DNA from: Porphyra umbilicalis
Taxonomy: Eukaryota > Rhodophyta > Bangiophyceae > Bangiales > Bangiaceae
Direction: 5' to 3'
Length of the DNA: 64,000 nucleotides
Assembly: GCA_002049455.2 (NCBI GenBank)
Contig: KV918791.1
Location: 124,001 to 188,000, forward strand
Shown here: positions 9,655-21,129 of the stretch, in pieces
Layout of the letters: every line of letters starts with the position of its first letter
How positions within the stretch are numbered: the first letter of the stretch is position 1
The notes under the pieces: generated by a model
Told to the model about the DNA's origin: nothing
Database searches by the model: none
The model's input: the letters and a program-made list of their open reading frames with translations, nothing else
Position numbers and translations under genes: made by a program

Positions 9655-12159
9655 CAGCGGGCGCCGGGCGTGTCAAAAGTGGAGCGGAAGGGCAGGTGAC
9701 GGGGACGGGGTCGGTCGGGTGGGAGGCAGACGCAGCACGCGCGTGGGCAGTGTTGGTACACTGCGGGGAAGACAGGGCGTGGAGGATGTGGAGAGGGGTC
9801 GGAAAAACAACACCAACCGGAGTGGATGCCAGCAAAGCACCGGGGCGGCTCTACTTGTCGCGGGCTGTCGTGGCTGGAACTTATGGTGCTTTTCTGAAAA
9901 ATGGCCACGCGGACTTTGGTATAGATGTTGATATATACAAGTGGACCACTCAACCACGTGGTCGATCTGCGAACACGAGATATTCGATGGCCCAATATCA
10001 TATTGGTGACACGTTGCGCCACAAAGCAGAAACGTGCGCCTTTCTTAAGGAAATGCGGCCACTGGGCTCTTCTGTCAACGCGATCGACCCCATTCTGGTC
10101 TTCAATGGTCGTGCAGGAATGCAAGTACAAATAAACTCCGAAGCGCAGAAATGGGGCGGGCGTTAGACCTGCCCTATTCGTGAAACGAAATGGGGCCCGT
10201 CCGGCGTCGGCCCCAATGCGCTCTGTGCTCTCATTGGTGGAGTGTAACCAAATATGTACTACTATAAACTTGTTTAGCGCGCAACGTGTGTTTGGTTGAT
10301 CTCAATCAGTTCTGAAAGATAATGGCGCGGGCCTGACCTTTTTGGCGATGAGGCCCAACCTCAGCATTCAAGAGCGGACCCAAAGCTTTCGCCCATTGAA
10401 CTAAACGTGTATCTCATGCACTAAAACCTGTCCCAAAAACGGTGTGAGAGCGCCGGAAAAGGACCTCTAGGAGCCAACGTCTCTCTTATGACAGATATGG
10501 GAGTTCCGGCGGTACTTCGAAAAAAAGGGGCTGTGCATGCGAGAAGCGCCTCAATGCGCGTAGGTAGCGTGACACTAGTGAAGCGCTGCGTCCGGTGTCC
10601 AGCTCAGCTATAGCCGTAGCAACAATGATCCGGCTGATATGATATATGCATATAAACAGTCCACTCAAATTGATAGGGCGGATCAAGCCGGCCGGCTGGC
10701 ATGAGACGAAAAAAGAAACGTGAAATCATTTAGTAGCTCCCCGCTTCGTGATATGTGCCACCACGGAGTTACATGAAACGATACGGCCGACTTCGTGGGC
10801 CGGCGCTTCACTTTTGGTCGCGACCGCCAGCGCTTCCGCAATGCTCCTTTTCGACTTCTGACTGGCTGTAAGGCTCGTCGTGTACATTCTTACAACTTTC
10901 CTTGGTCGAGCACGCCTCACATGCCCACCGTGAAAGCATGGCGTCCACGAGGGCGCAAAAAGTATCACAAATCCGGCACCCTACTATTTTTGCACGCACG
11001 ACAAAGCTCCAAAATACATTCCACACCGGAACGGCGCGCATGGACTGAAAGCTTGTGCGGTGGTGGTCCTTTCTATAGCGGGAATTTCGGCATTGGGTCC
11101 GTTGGTGTCCGTCTCTGGCGGGTCTGAACATGCGTCGCTGCCAGAGGTCTTATTGCGTGAGATCTACCTTTAGGCTGACAGAGCAGGTAGTTGGCGTCAC
11201 GTGATCTAATTCCGACGCAGGCGGTCATTGTGGGCCGCGTGGGACGGGATCGGACATGTAGCTCAGGCAGGCGTACAGTGGGGATCTCTGTTGCCTCGTG
11301 ACCCCCGATCCGGGCTCTTGAGGGCCTGTTGGCGTGGTGACGATGGATGGTTCGCGTGGTGCCATCACGTCCATGCGGTGGCTAGGTTGTGGCGAGCCGT
11401 CCACAACTGATACAGAGCCTCTGAGGAGGGGAGCGGCGGTTGAACGAGATCCCGCGGGCGGCCTAGTCCCACAAGCACACAGACATATTCAGTTGGCAGG
11501 CCGCCCGACGCTGTTTCAGAGCCTCCGGAGGGGGGAAGGCGTCGGAGGGGATCGCGCGTGGCCCCTGGCCAGGCACCCGCACAGCGAGTTCCAGGTGGAA
11601 GGTGGCCTGCCACCGCACCCAGAATGATTTGAGACGGCGGGGGGGGGGTCGTCGGCGGCCTCGGGTCGCCTCCTGGCTCGTGCGCGGCGCATTGGGGGAG
11701 ACTGGTGGTCCGCCACCACCCACAGTGCCTTTCAGTGGGGGTGCGGCGGTCGATCCGGGACCAAGCGGTGTCTCGTTGGCTCCTGCCCAGCGTTTTAGGG
11801 GCTGTAAGTCGTCCACCACTGCGCGCAGTGCAATTTGTCAGGGGGGAGCTTGGTCCGTCGCTGCTCTGTCCGCGCTGCCGCACCGTACACGTACCCGACC
11901 TATCGACGTGGCGCCCATCGTTGTGATTTGTCCGGCCATCACCTGCATTGTCGGCCCCCCGCTACTTCGTTACCCTGTGTCTCCTCCACGACGTTCCCGC
12001 TTCGCCCCCATATTTTCTGTCCTCGGCTTGAGCCGCACGATCAGCGCACCCGCCCCACTTGGCTTGCTACCCAACAACTGTTACGACCCCCATACTTGTG
12101 TCCCACTCTCCACCAACACCTGCCTGTGCTCTCGCGCGACCCACCCCTCCGCTGCTGGT
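9655..12159. other. intergenic, mixed composition
   Basis: 9.7-11.2 kb is less GC-rich with AT-rich patches (for example around 9930-10140 and 10620-10740). A minus-strand ORF at 10808-11131 contains a CxxC-rich segment (CRICDTFCAL, then ACEACSTKESC) but has no other support. 11.2-12.1 kb returns to GC-rich sequence preceding the PIF transposase; terminal repeats of that element were looked for here and not found. Confidence 0.45.
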
Positions 12160-13692
12160 ATGGAAGCTGCCGAGACGGGGCTGTCCAGCGCTGATTATGT
12201 GCTGGCCGAGAACGATGGCACCGTCGCTTGCGCTGCGGTGCAGCCGCACATGGTTCTGCTGTTTCTGATTCGCAGACATTCGCGCGCCGCCCGCGCACGC
12301 CGCCGTCGCCACAACCGCGCTCTTGTTCCCGGGCGTCGGCCGAACAAGCGGCGTGACTTTGCCGCTGGCCTGTTCGACATCCAGCGCGACTACTTTGGGG
12401 TCAACGCGGATCCGCCGATCTTCGATGACCTTGATTTCGAGAAGCGCTTCCGTGTGCCGCGCAGTGTATTTTGCCGCATCTACCTGGCCACCCAGGAAGA
12501 GCCGTTCTTCCATCAGCGCATCAACGCGACGGGTCGCCTGCAGGCCCACCCGCTGCCAAAGGTCGTGGCCGCCTTCCGCGACATCGCGTACGGCGAGGCG
12601 TCCGACCGCTCGGACGAGTACGTGCGCCTTTCTCGCTTCACCGTGGCGCAGGTGACCAAGCTTCTCCTCGAGTTCATCGTGCTGCGATGAGAAAACGATT
12701 TACCTACGCCGTCCCAACCAGTCGGATCTGAAGAAGATGATGGAGCACAACGCAGAGAGTGGCTTTCCTGGCCGAATGAGCTCGCTGAACTGTACCCACT
12801 GGGAGTGGCATCATTGCCGGACGTGCATGGCCGGCGCATACCAGAGCCGGAAGGGCTCGCGCGGCGTCGTCGTCGAGGCTGCGTGCGACGAAGACCTGTG
12901 GATTTGGCACCTGTTTGTCGGCGCTCACGGACGCCTGCACGACATCAATGTTTTGAACCAGTCGTCTCTCTACATAGGCGTCACAGCAGGCCGGTGGCCG
13001 CCGCGAGGCGTGCCCTTTACCATGAATGGTATCACCCGCACGCAACCTTTCTACCTTGTGGAGGGCATCTATGCTCGCTACGCGTTTCTATTGTCGTTCC
13101 ACCCAATGCCTATGACTGATGAGGCAAAGATCTTTAACCTGCTGCAGGAGGTCATTCGCAAGGACTTTGAGCGCCTGTTTGGCGTTCTGACCAAGCGATT
13201 CCACATCGCGTTGCACCCAGGACGGTACCGCTCCGTGAAGCAGTTGATCACCACGTACAAGGCGGTCAGTAGTTTGCACAATATGTTCGTAGAGAGCCGT
13301 CGAGACGGGATTTGGAGCCACCGCAGAGGGGCAGGGGGGACAAACGAGGGCGGGGGTGCGGGCAGTGACGATGAGAGTCCTGCAGGCGCGGCTGTTGCCG
13401 GCACGAGGGGTCCTGATGGGAACGACGGTGGGGCGGACGATGGTAGCGCTCCTGCCGCCGTGGGACCTGCGCCAGGCGGCGGCGCCGCCGCCGGCCCGGC
13501 CGACACTTTCGGCGCTGCTAACCCGCCCCCCGCATGAATGCTGTGAGGCAGCCGCCCGCAGGCGGCATGGTTGATATCTTCGATGCGTGGGGCGAGACTC
13601 GCAACCACACCGAACACGAGCAACTCCGTGCCGACCTGACGGCGCACTTGTGGAGCGACCATGGCGAGCTGCTGGCCCCGTACGTTGTGTAG
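12160..13692 (+). pseudogene. PIF/Harbinger transposase (Plant_tran type), decayed
   Basis: ATG at 12160 (MEAAETGLSSADY) opens the N-terminal part with RRPNKRRDF and FRVPRSVFCRIYL, which stops at 12690. After a one-base frame change at about 12688, the core continues as YLRRPNQSDLKK, GFPGRMSSLNCTHWEW, LWIWHLFVGAHGRLHDINVLNQS and RKDFERLFGVLTKRF, ending at 13537. A C-terminal piece (VDIFDAWGETRNHTEHEQLR) lies in a third frame at 13534-13692, after a Gly/Ala-rich linker that could be an intron. These are hallmark blocks of plant-type PIF transposases. The first catalytic Asp (DxxHWEW in the family) is Asn here (NCTHWEW); the second Asp (HDINVL) and the Glu (DFERLFG) remain. The copy is therefore inactive. 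TIRs were not located. Confidence 0.88.
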
Positions 13693-15323
13693 AGCAGCAG
13701 TATGGATACACAACGGTATTTTATTCCCCGTTGGGCAGCTTTTTTTTTTCTTGACATCGTAGTCCATTGTGTGTCCCTGTAGGTCCGAGCCAGTTGCAAC
13801 GAACGCGCGCGTACCAAGAAAAATGAAACAGGACAAGCAGTCGCCCGCGGAGAAGGTGAACAGAGATGCGGTAGTCGCACGCGGGAGCGGTCGGGCCGCG
13901 CCGAGGGGCGCCAGCAAGTGGCGCGGGCGATGCGGGCCGACCCGCACGTGCTGCCGCCAGTCGCCAGCGCAGGGCCGGCAGCGGCCGTGCGGAGAGGCGC
14001 AGCGCGTCGCGCCTCCATCGGCGGTGCCCGGGGAGCGAACGACTCACCGGGGGCCGCTGGGGCCACAGGCTCCCAGAAGGACACGCTGGCGCTCGCGGCC
14101 GGGGGCAGCGCCCACGACGACACGCATCCGCTTACGGGCGGCGGCCGGCTCTGCTCTCACGAGCTGCAGGCCTTGGCAAGGACGTGCCAACAGCAGCGGG
14201 GTCTTTGACAAAGACACGGCACCTTCGGCGGAAGACGACTGACGCTGTGGGTTTTGACAAAAAAGAAAGGGCGTTCATTGGCTGCACGACTCCAATTATA
14301 ATACATTTTTCGTTGAAGATCGGAACTACAGTCGGATCTGTCATAGTAATCACGAACTCAGTCTCCAAAACGCCAAAAGTTCCGGTGCCCGACCAATGAG
14401 CACGAAAATGCTGACTGCAAAATGTGCTTTTCAGCCGTACTCTCTATGAAACACGTTGGCTGCTGTCGGTGGCGCCGTTCACCGCGGTGGCTTTGCAAAG
14501 ATGGAATCGCACATCGTGGGCCCTGCTCTGAGAAGGCGACTGCGGCCAAAGCCGCCGCGGCCGCCCTCCTGATGTACCACAGCGCCGCTGTCCCTGCGGC
14601 CAGCCGCGGCCGCCGCCTCTGTCCGCAGGCAGGGGTGGGCGACAGAGGGGGTGGCGTCAGCGGCAGGCGCGGCGACGGCGGCGGCAGGGGTGTCGGCGGT
14701 CGCGGCGGCGCCCGCCGCCTCAAAAAGCAGCCGCCGCGCCTGCAGCGCCACAGCGCCGCCGTCCCAGCCGCCAGCCGCGGCCGCGACCCCTCTCCACAGG
14801 CGAGGGTGGGCAACAGCGGGTGTGGCGTCAGCGGCAGAAGCGGCTGCGGCGGCAGCAGATGTGTCGGCGGTCGCGGCGGAGGCCGCCGCCACATCGAGCA
14901 ACTGCCGGGCCTGCTGCGCCTGCGGCGCCCCGCCCTGACGCCCCGCTTGCCGAGGAGCGGAACGCGGGGCGGCGGAAGCGCGTCGCTCTCCACCAGCGCG
15001 GGGAAGCGCAGGTCCGCACCGCGCGTTACCCACGCGCCGCGCCCTGCTCGGGCGCCGCGACGGCGACATGCGCGCAAGTCGCGCGCGCGGGGGGGGGCGC
15101 ATGTTAAGCTGCTGTAGACGATGCTATTTGTGCCGCAAGAGAGTGTGGGGGGTGCAGGGGGTCATAGGCAATGCTGCGCGGGAGGTCCTTTTTCTTCTGC
15201 GGCAAGCAATGACATTTGTGTAGGAAAAAACAAAACCCTTCCCAGCCGGGAAAAAGAGCCATTATCATACTCCTTATACAAACGCATCACATCGCACACT
15301 AAGGTAACAAACTCCAGGTCCCT
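13693..15323. other. spacer between PIF transposase and NAM-associated gene
   Basis: 13.7-14.4 kb is mixed with AT-rich patches (about 14270-14350). 14.5-15.1 kb is GC-rich and contains the tandem duplication listed separately. No gene recognised. If the two flanking genes belong to one Harbinger element, this is its internal spacer. Confidence 0.45.
14580..14921. repeat. tandem duplication, 171-bp period
   Basis: CAGCGCCGCTGTCC at 14580 recurs as CAGCGCCGCCGTCC at 14751, and the following CAGGCAGGGGTGGGC block recurs as CAGGCGAGGGTGGGC at the same offset, giving two diverged copies of about 171 bp made of GC-rich simple sequence. Open in several frames; no coding evidence. Confidence 0.6.
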
Positions 15324-16797
15324 CTACTCGGAATCATCGCTGTATTTGGACGACTTGCTTTCCTCGTCCAGGTTGCGAGTCGTGTTTGGGCTGCGCGCAA
15401 GCTGAGCAGCGGCCACCCGCCGCTTAGTCTCCAGCGAGCGACGGCCAGCGCCAGTCTTGGCTTGTCGACGCACGTGGGTAGGCGCAGCCTTGGCCGCCGC
15501 CGCCGCCCCCAGAGCAAAGGCCGATGTCCCATCAGCACCCAAAGGCGCCACCAGCGCTCCTCGCTCCGGCGCCGCCCGCGCTCCGGCGGCAGGACCAGCG
15601 GTCGCCCGTACCGTCCCCGTCGAGCTTTCAACACCCAGACCGGCAGCGCCGTCGCCCACATCGCCGATAGAGTCGTCAGTCATCTCACCCCCCCCCAAAT
15701 CAATATCAGACGAGCTCGCCACGCCTGCACGCTCCAGCACCTCCTGGGTAATGGTCAATCGATAACGAGCCGCCTCAGGGATGTGCCGCATCAGCGGCAA
15801 GTCAAAAAAGCAACGAGCATTGCGCTCGTGCTGCGCGTCTGTGAGCTTGTGGAAAGCCTCAGTGCTCGCCTTGGCCTGGCTGTCCATCTGCACGTCCTCT
15901 TGGAGTTGTATCTTGGCCGCCTTGATGCCGACAGGGCGACCCTGGAAGCCGCCGTTGTGTCGGCTGTGGCCGCTGCCGCTGCCGCTGCCATTGTCCTCCT
16001 CATAAGGCGACGTGTCGCCCATGATCTCCATGCCCAAGGCGTCGCCGCCGTTTTGCGGCGCCGCTAAACTTGTCACTCTGCCGCAGGACGCGCCAACACT
16101 CTCCCCACTGGCAGTGCGCGACCTTGGCCTTGCGTGTGCGCGACATGTCATTGACCTTGTCCTGGTTGTGGTCCTAGCGGATGACATCTTACACGTCCAG
16201 CGAGCAATAGCGCGCCACAGCGCCGCTGATAATGTCCTCCTCGAGTGGGTTGCCAGTAGTCTGCATGGCCCAAACCGCGAGGTAGTGCGACGTGAAGGCG
16301 CTCACACCCGCCCAAATACGCTTAAACTGCTTCTCCAGCGCGCTCGGAAGGCGCTCCACTCTCATCGGCCCCTTTTTTGGCATTTTCTCACCCCGAACCT
16401 TGTATGCCGTCGCCCACAGGTTGTCCTTTGTCCGGGCAGTCCCCTTCTCCGCGTCGCTTGTCACCTCCAGGTACGCCTCACAGAGGGGCACACGGTCGGC
16501 GTCCGTCCACCCCAGAGCAGACCCAATCCTCTCGGGCAGCGCGTACGTCACAGCCGGTAGGGAGGCGGCGAGTGGGGAGGGAGCAGCTGGCGCGGCCTCA
16601 GAGACCCAGGAACGAGCTGGTAAGTCTGGTCGACAGAGGGATGGCTTCCCTGCAAGACGCGCACCGGACGGCTCGCGGGCTCGGCTCGCGTCGGCTGCCG
16701 CAACGGCTGCGACGGCGCGGGCCACCAGGTCCACGGCGAGGAGGTTCTCCGCGTCGGCGTCAGGGTCAGCACCCACTGGAACTCCTGCGTGTCGCAC
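15324..16797 (-). pseudogene. NAM-associated / Myb-SANT-like protein, decayed
   Basis: Read leftwards: a W/L-rich SANT-like start (LPERIGSALGWTDADRVPLCEAYL), TKDNLWATAYKVRGE, LEKQFKRIWAGVSAFTSHYLA and EEDIISGAVARYC. After stops TAA (16189-16191) and TAG (16174-16176), the same frame continues as DHNQDKVNDMSRTRKAKVAH and CQWGECWRVLRQSDKFSG. A frame change near 16050-16070 leads to GRPVGIKAAKIQLQED and the helical C-terminus ending at 15324. FWxxV, CWRxL and RPxGxKAAK are the signature blocks of the plant 'NAM-associated C-terminal' family, whose members often serve as the DNA-binding second ORF of PIF/Pong elements. The start codon is not defined. Its convergent position 1.6 kb from the PIF transposase fits one two-gene element. 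Confidence 0.75.
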
Positions 16798-16886
16798 AGA
16801 TCTCCGTGCTTGGCGACTCGCCAGGGCGAGGGGGTATCAGGCACGCGCCACAGAGGCGCCGGCCGTGACTCCTTCCAGTGTGGCAC

Positions 16887-19051
16887 TTAGTCGTCGCCCT
16901 ACGCCTCGCAGGAAGGAGCCCAGGTCCAACCGGGAGGGGGGGCCGCCGGACGGCGGAGCAGGGTCCTAGGGCGGTCCCAGCCGTCGCCTTTTGGTGAGCG
17001 CCAGTCGTTCCGTGGCGGGCCAGGCGGTGGGCCTCACGGCTGGCGCGGCGGGCTGCGCGGGTGGGTGTTGTCGCGGCCGACCCTGAAGGGGGGTAGAACT
17101 CTTTGTGGGACTGGGGGAGTACCCGGCGGCGGAGGCCGCGGCAGGCGTGAAGGGCTGCAAGAACGGTACACGCGACTGTGAAAGGATGGATGCGGCAGCA
17201 AGCGCGGCGGGCTGGGAGAACCACTAGCCAGCGGGCGCCGAGCGCCCCTACCAAAGTGGCTAGGAGAGAATTTCCGGCCCCTTGTCGGCCGAGGAGGGGC
17301 GCCCAAGGGCGGCCGAGGGGAGCTAAGTGGTCGCCAGCCGTCGTTGTCGCCACCGCGACGCGGACCCACGCAAAGGGCTGAGAGGGCCATGGCCAGCACA
17401 GCGGCTGTCCCATTGCCGCGGTAGCACACGCTTCGTTGTAGCTGCTCACAGTCGTCGCGCTCGCCATGTCGGCGGCCGCGACCGAGAGGGGAGCGGGGCC
17501 GCTTCAATGGCCGGGGTCGCCCGCCCTCTGATGCACGGCCAAAGCCGGGGGGCGGGCCATACCCACCCGGCGTCGCGTGCGGCATGGGAGGGGGAGGGGG
17601 GGGAGGGGTTGGGGGGGGCATGTTCGGGTGCTCGACAGCGTCCTCGCAGGGACTAGGAGGGGGACGCGGGCACCAGGTACCGTAACGCTTCCGCTGCGTG
17701 CGCCGCCGCCGAAAGTCGTTGGCGCCCTTCGCGCGCGTCATGCTCAGGAGCGCGGGCGTCGCAACGGCGGGAGAGACGGTCAGCGCGGGCTACAGACGCC
17801 GTGCGAGTGAGAAGCGGAGGTGGGCACCGCGGAGCCGGCAGTGGTTTGTGGGCACACACACGGCACGCGGCGGACCCGCGAGCGGGAGACACCACGAGGC
17901 CCCCGAAGGGCACGCCTGCGACGGAGGGCGGACCGTTGGCTGCCGGCCCGCGTCCGTCCACGCAGCGCGAAAATGATTCGGGTGCTGGCCGCGCGCGGCA
18001 CCCCACCTAATGCCCTCTCTGAGTGCCTGGGTGGGAGAGCGACGGCGTGGGCCCCGCCCGTGCTGTCCGGCACGAGGCCAAAAAACGTCGAGCGCGCGAG
18101 GGGGCAACGCGACAGGTCCCCCCACCCATTGCCTCGCATGGCAGGAGACCGCCTGTCGGCCCCCTCGGACTGCTCACTCAGGGAGGCGCCCGTCGGCGGA
18201 CTCACGTGTGCGAGCAGGGCCCGCCTGACGAACAGGTGCGTGGCGCACGCGCGTGACGAGGCCCGCCCGGGCCCGCCCTCGCCACAACAAAAGGCTGCGC
18301 CCGCCGGACACGTGCAGGGAATCTGGTGGAGGTCCTCCTATACGTTGCCTGGCGAGGTGGGGTACACCCGCGCTGGCACGCGCGAGCTCATAATGCCTGT
18401 TCATTGGACCGCCGACGATGCGCGGACTGACGCCTGGGCCATGGCAGCCATCATCGGTGTCCGCCCACGCAATACCCTCAGCCGACAGACGTGTGTGTGA
18501 GGCCCAAGTCGCGATCACGCGACGGTCAAGTGAAGCCACTCATTGCTGCGCAGCGCTCTCTCATCTCTCACCCAGTGTCACAACTGCCCGCCACACCATC
18601 CGTTTGGGACGAGCGGCGTCCAATCATGCTCACTGGAATACTGATGGCGGAGCCAGTCCCGCCCAGATCGCGTCCAGATCGAGACATAACAGTTTGAAAA
18701 TACCTGGACTGGGCGAAATACACTATGAGGCAGGGGCACGGCCGAGAAATTTTACATTGACAGCCAATCAAAGAACGCCCATTCCGTCCGCTGACCGGAG
18801 AGTCTGACCCAAGAGCGGCTCAGGGAAATAGATTCTCTCAGCTTGCACTCCCGAGAGATGGTACACAGGCGATGCAAGTTGTTTGACAGGACCACTCTGC
18901 GGTGCGGAGAGTGCCTTGGTCCGCTCGCGCAGGTGATTGCCCACCAGACTGGCCCAGATCGCCGGTGTGGCGCCTTGTGCAACGCGGGTCGTCGCCTGTG
19001 TCAGGCGTTGACATCAAAATTTCTTGAGCGTGGTGCCGTAGCACTGCCAGG
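16887..19051. other. intergenic, GC-rich then mixed
   Basis: 16.9-18.3 kb is G/C-rich with open frames on both strands and Pro/Arg/Gly-rich translations; no motif recognised. 18.4-19.0 kb is of normal composition and leads into the second hAT element. Confidence 0.45.
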
Positions 19052-19817
19052 TAGGCTTGTTGAGTGCACCCCGATTTTCGGGGCGCTGGTGCATAATGCG
19101 CCCCTGAGCGCCCTTTGAGCGCTCAGTGCGCCCTGAGCGCCCCTCAAGCGCCCGTTGTAGCACCCATAAATGATCAGGTAGCCCCCTCTTGTTCTTACGT
19201 TGTCACTGTGTTTCGTGGAAACTAGAGACCATCTGTGAATTTCTCCATGCATGTGAAAGAAGGACTGTTGACGGTCATCCACAAGCCCCAATGTGTCTGC
19301 GTGCCGCCTACAGCGACAGCTCCCAAGGACAAACAAGAGAACAGCTGAACATGTTCCAAGTGGTGATGTTAACAACCAGACCGTTGGGCGATGAGGACAA
19401 AAAACACACGCACACCATACACAGTCAGGCCGAACTATTCACGTCTGCAGCCTTGACCAAGTATGTATCCTTGCCAAAGATGTCTTGCAGTCGTGGGAGG
19501 TGGTTGAGAAGGATGCTGCTGCTCTGGCGCCAAGACGAGGGCCATCGCTGCTGCCATGGCCACCTCCCGACGGGCCCTTCCCGCCGTACCGCTGGGGCAG
19601 CTGCAGCCAGGGCTGCTGCGCCCATAGAGGCAGCAGACAGAGTCCTCGGGCACTCGGTCGACCACGTAGTAAAAAATCTCACGACAATGATTATTCAGAG
19701 CGCCCATCAAAGCGCCCAGGAAACCGTGGGCGCTGGGCGCTCGAGCGCCCTCTGAGCGCCCACTGAGCGCCTAAAATGTGCCCAAATAGAGCGCCCCAGG
19801 CGCACTCAACAACCCTA
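19052..19817. mobile_element. non-autonomous hAT-type element B (766 bp)
   Basis: Left end TAGGCTTGTTGAGTGCACC; right end read on the minus strand TAGGGTTGTTGAGTGCGCC (two mismatches). Flanked by a perfect 8-bp duplication CTGCCAGG at 19044-19051 and 19818-19825. Subterminal regions at both ends are packed with TGAGCGCCC-type words. The first nine bases of the TIR (TAGGCTTGT) are the same as in element A at 3200-3937, and GTAGCACCCAT lies just inside the left subterminal block in both (3304-3314 and 19157-19167), so A and B are relatives with different subterminal words. No transposase inside. Confidence 0.9.
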
Positions 19818-20012
19818 CTGCCAGGTGTCGTCGTATTCACACAATGTTATTGCGTGTTGAGCTCGATTCTGGTCGAATTGGGCTTCATTCGCATGCTGTG
19901 CTTCATTTCTTTGTCGCGTGGCATGTCCGAGTCCATTAATGAATGAATCAAATGACTATCTCTGCACCATCTGCAATCGGTTTTGGAAACATCAGCCATC
20001 GTCGTTTAGCTA

Positions 20013-20143
20013 CAGTGCGTTCTCGTTATAAGAGAATCGTTTACAAATGAATATGGGTCGTGAGTCTTCCATTCCAGTCCGTGTGGGCCACGTTTTGTTC
20101 ATATTGAGCCGAATCAGCTGTCTCTTATAACGAGAACGCACTG
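20013..20143. mobile_element. 131-bp Tc1/mariner (pogo-type) MITE
   Basis: Perfect 23-bp inverted repeats at 20013-20035 and 20121-20143, beginning CAGTGCGTTCTCGTTATAAG, flanked by TA on both sides (20011-20012, 20144-20145). TA target duplications and a CAGTG tip followed by TCTCGTTATAAG are typical of the pogo/Tigger branch of IS630-Tc1-mariner. Identical arms suggest recent activity of a source element elsewhere. Confidence 0.9.
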
Positions 20144-20289
20144 TAGTCCCCCCCAATACGAGGCGAGGTCAGATTAGGGCCTCATCCGAACCAGCAACGC
20201 AGGCCCTATCGTTCTATCGGCCAGAGTGCTGTCGATATGGCATTTCCCCAAAAAATGGACACGCCGCGGATCGTTCGCACGATCACCCC

Positions 20290-20690
20290 TCTCACAGACC
20301 CCGTGAGGGGCTGCACGATGTTGACGGAGCGCACGATGTCTTACAGAACAGCTCAACACGAGTTCGGATCCCAGGACATTTCTCGCCCATCACGTGGCCG
20401 GGATGGCGGAATCGAAGAGGGCGAGCGATCTGATGGCCCATTGTCTTAGCCAAGTGGGCCAGATCCTAATATCGGGCTACTTGTTGCCATTAAGATTACC
20501 GGTTTCGACATCGTGCACGACATCGTGCTCGATGCACGATGTCCACTTCGTGCTGTGTTAATCGGCAGCGTCTAACTGAGCCTGTGGAAGCGGGTCGGGT
20601 GATTTCGTCTCGATTAGGGCTGCCAATATCGGGCCTCTCGATCTGAGAAAAGCACATCGTGCAGGACATCGTGCTGGCCTGTCCAACGTG
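20290..20690. repeat. cluster of ACATCGTGC words in both orientations
   Basis: GCACGATGT and its complement ACATCGTGC occur at least seven times (about 20310-20340, 20508-20545, 20652-20680), several as head-to-head pairs. The pattern resembles subterminal binding sites of a DNA transposon or a regulatory array. Element ends could not be defined. Confidence 0.4.
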
Positions 20691-21129
20691 CAATCCGTAA
20701 GTTCTGTGGTGCAAACATATCCACCCGCCTCTCGCAACAGGTTGTCGGCGCATCTGTCGAGTGCCAGTGGCGGCGTCCATTTTCATTGGGCCTGCTCGCG
20801 CCGCACGCCCGGTCACGAGACACCATCAGTGCCCCTGCTCCTGCCGCAGATCGTGTCATGAGACCGGATCTCCCGGTGTATTCAGCAGTGGACCACTCTC
20901 ATTTGCTGCACGAATGTGCAGCTGAAGCGTCAACGGCGCTTGAGGGATTCCACCAAGTCCAATCAGAACACACTTGGTGCGGCACGTCGACGACACTGTG
21001 CCGCGCGCCCGCCTCCAGCCTCCAAGATCCGTCTCAGAGACGCTCTCGGTCCCCTCCGTGTCTCCCGGGGTGGTCACCAAGTGCCATTTTTATGTCCGCC
21101 GTGTCGTCTCGCACCGACGATCCGAGAGA

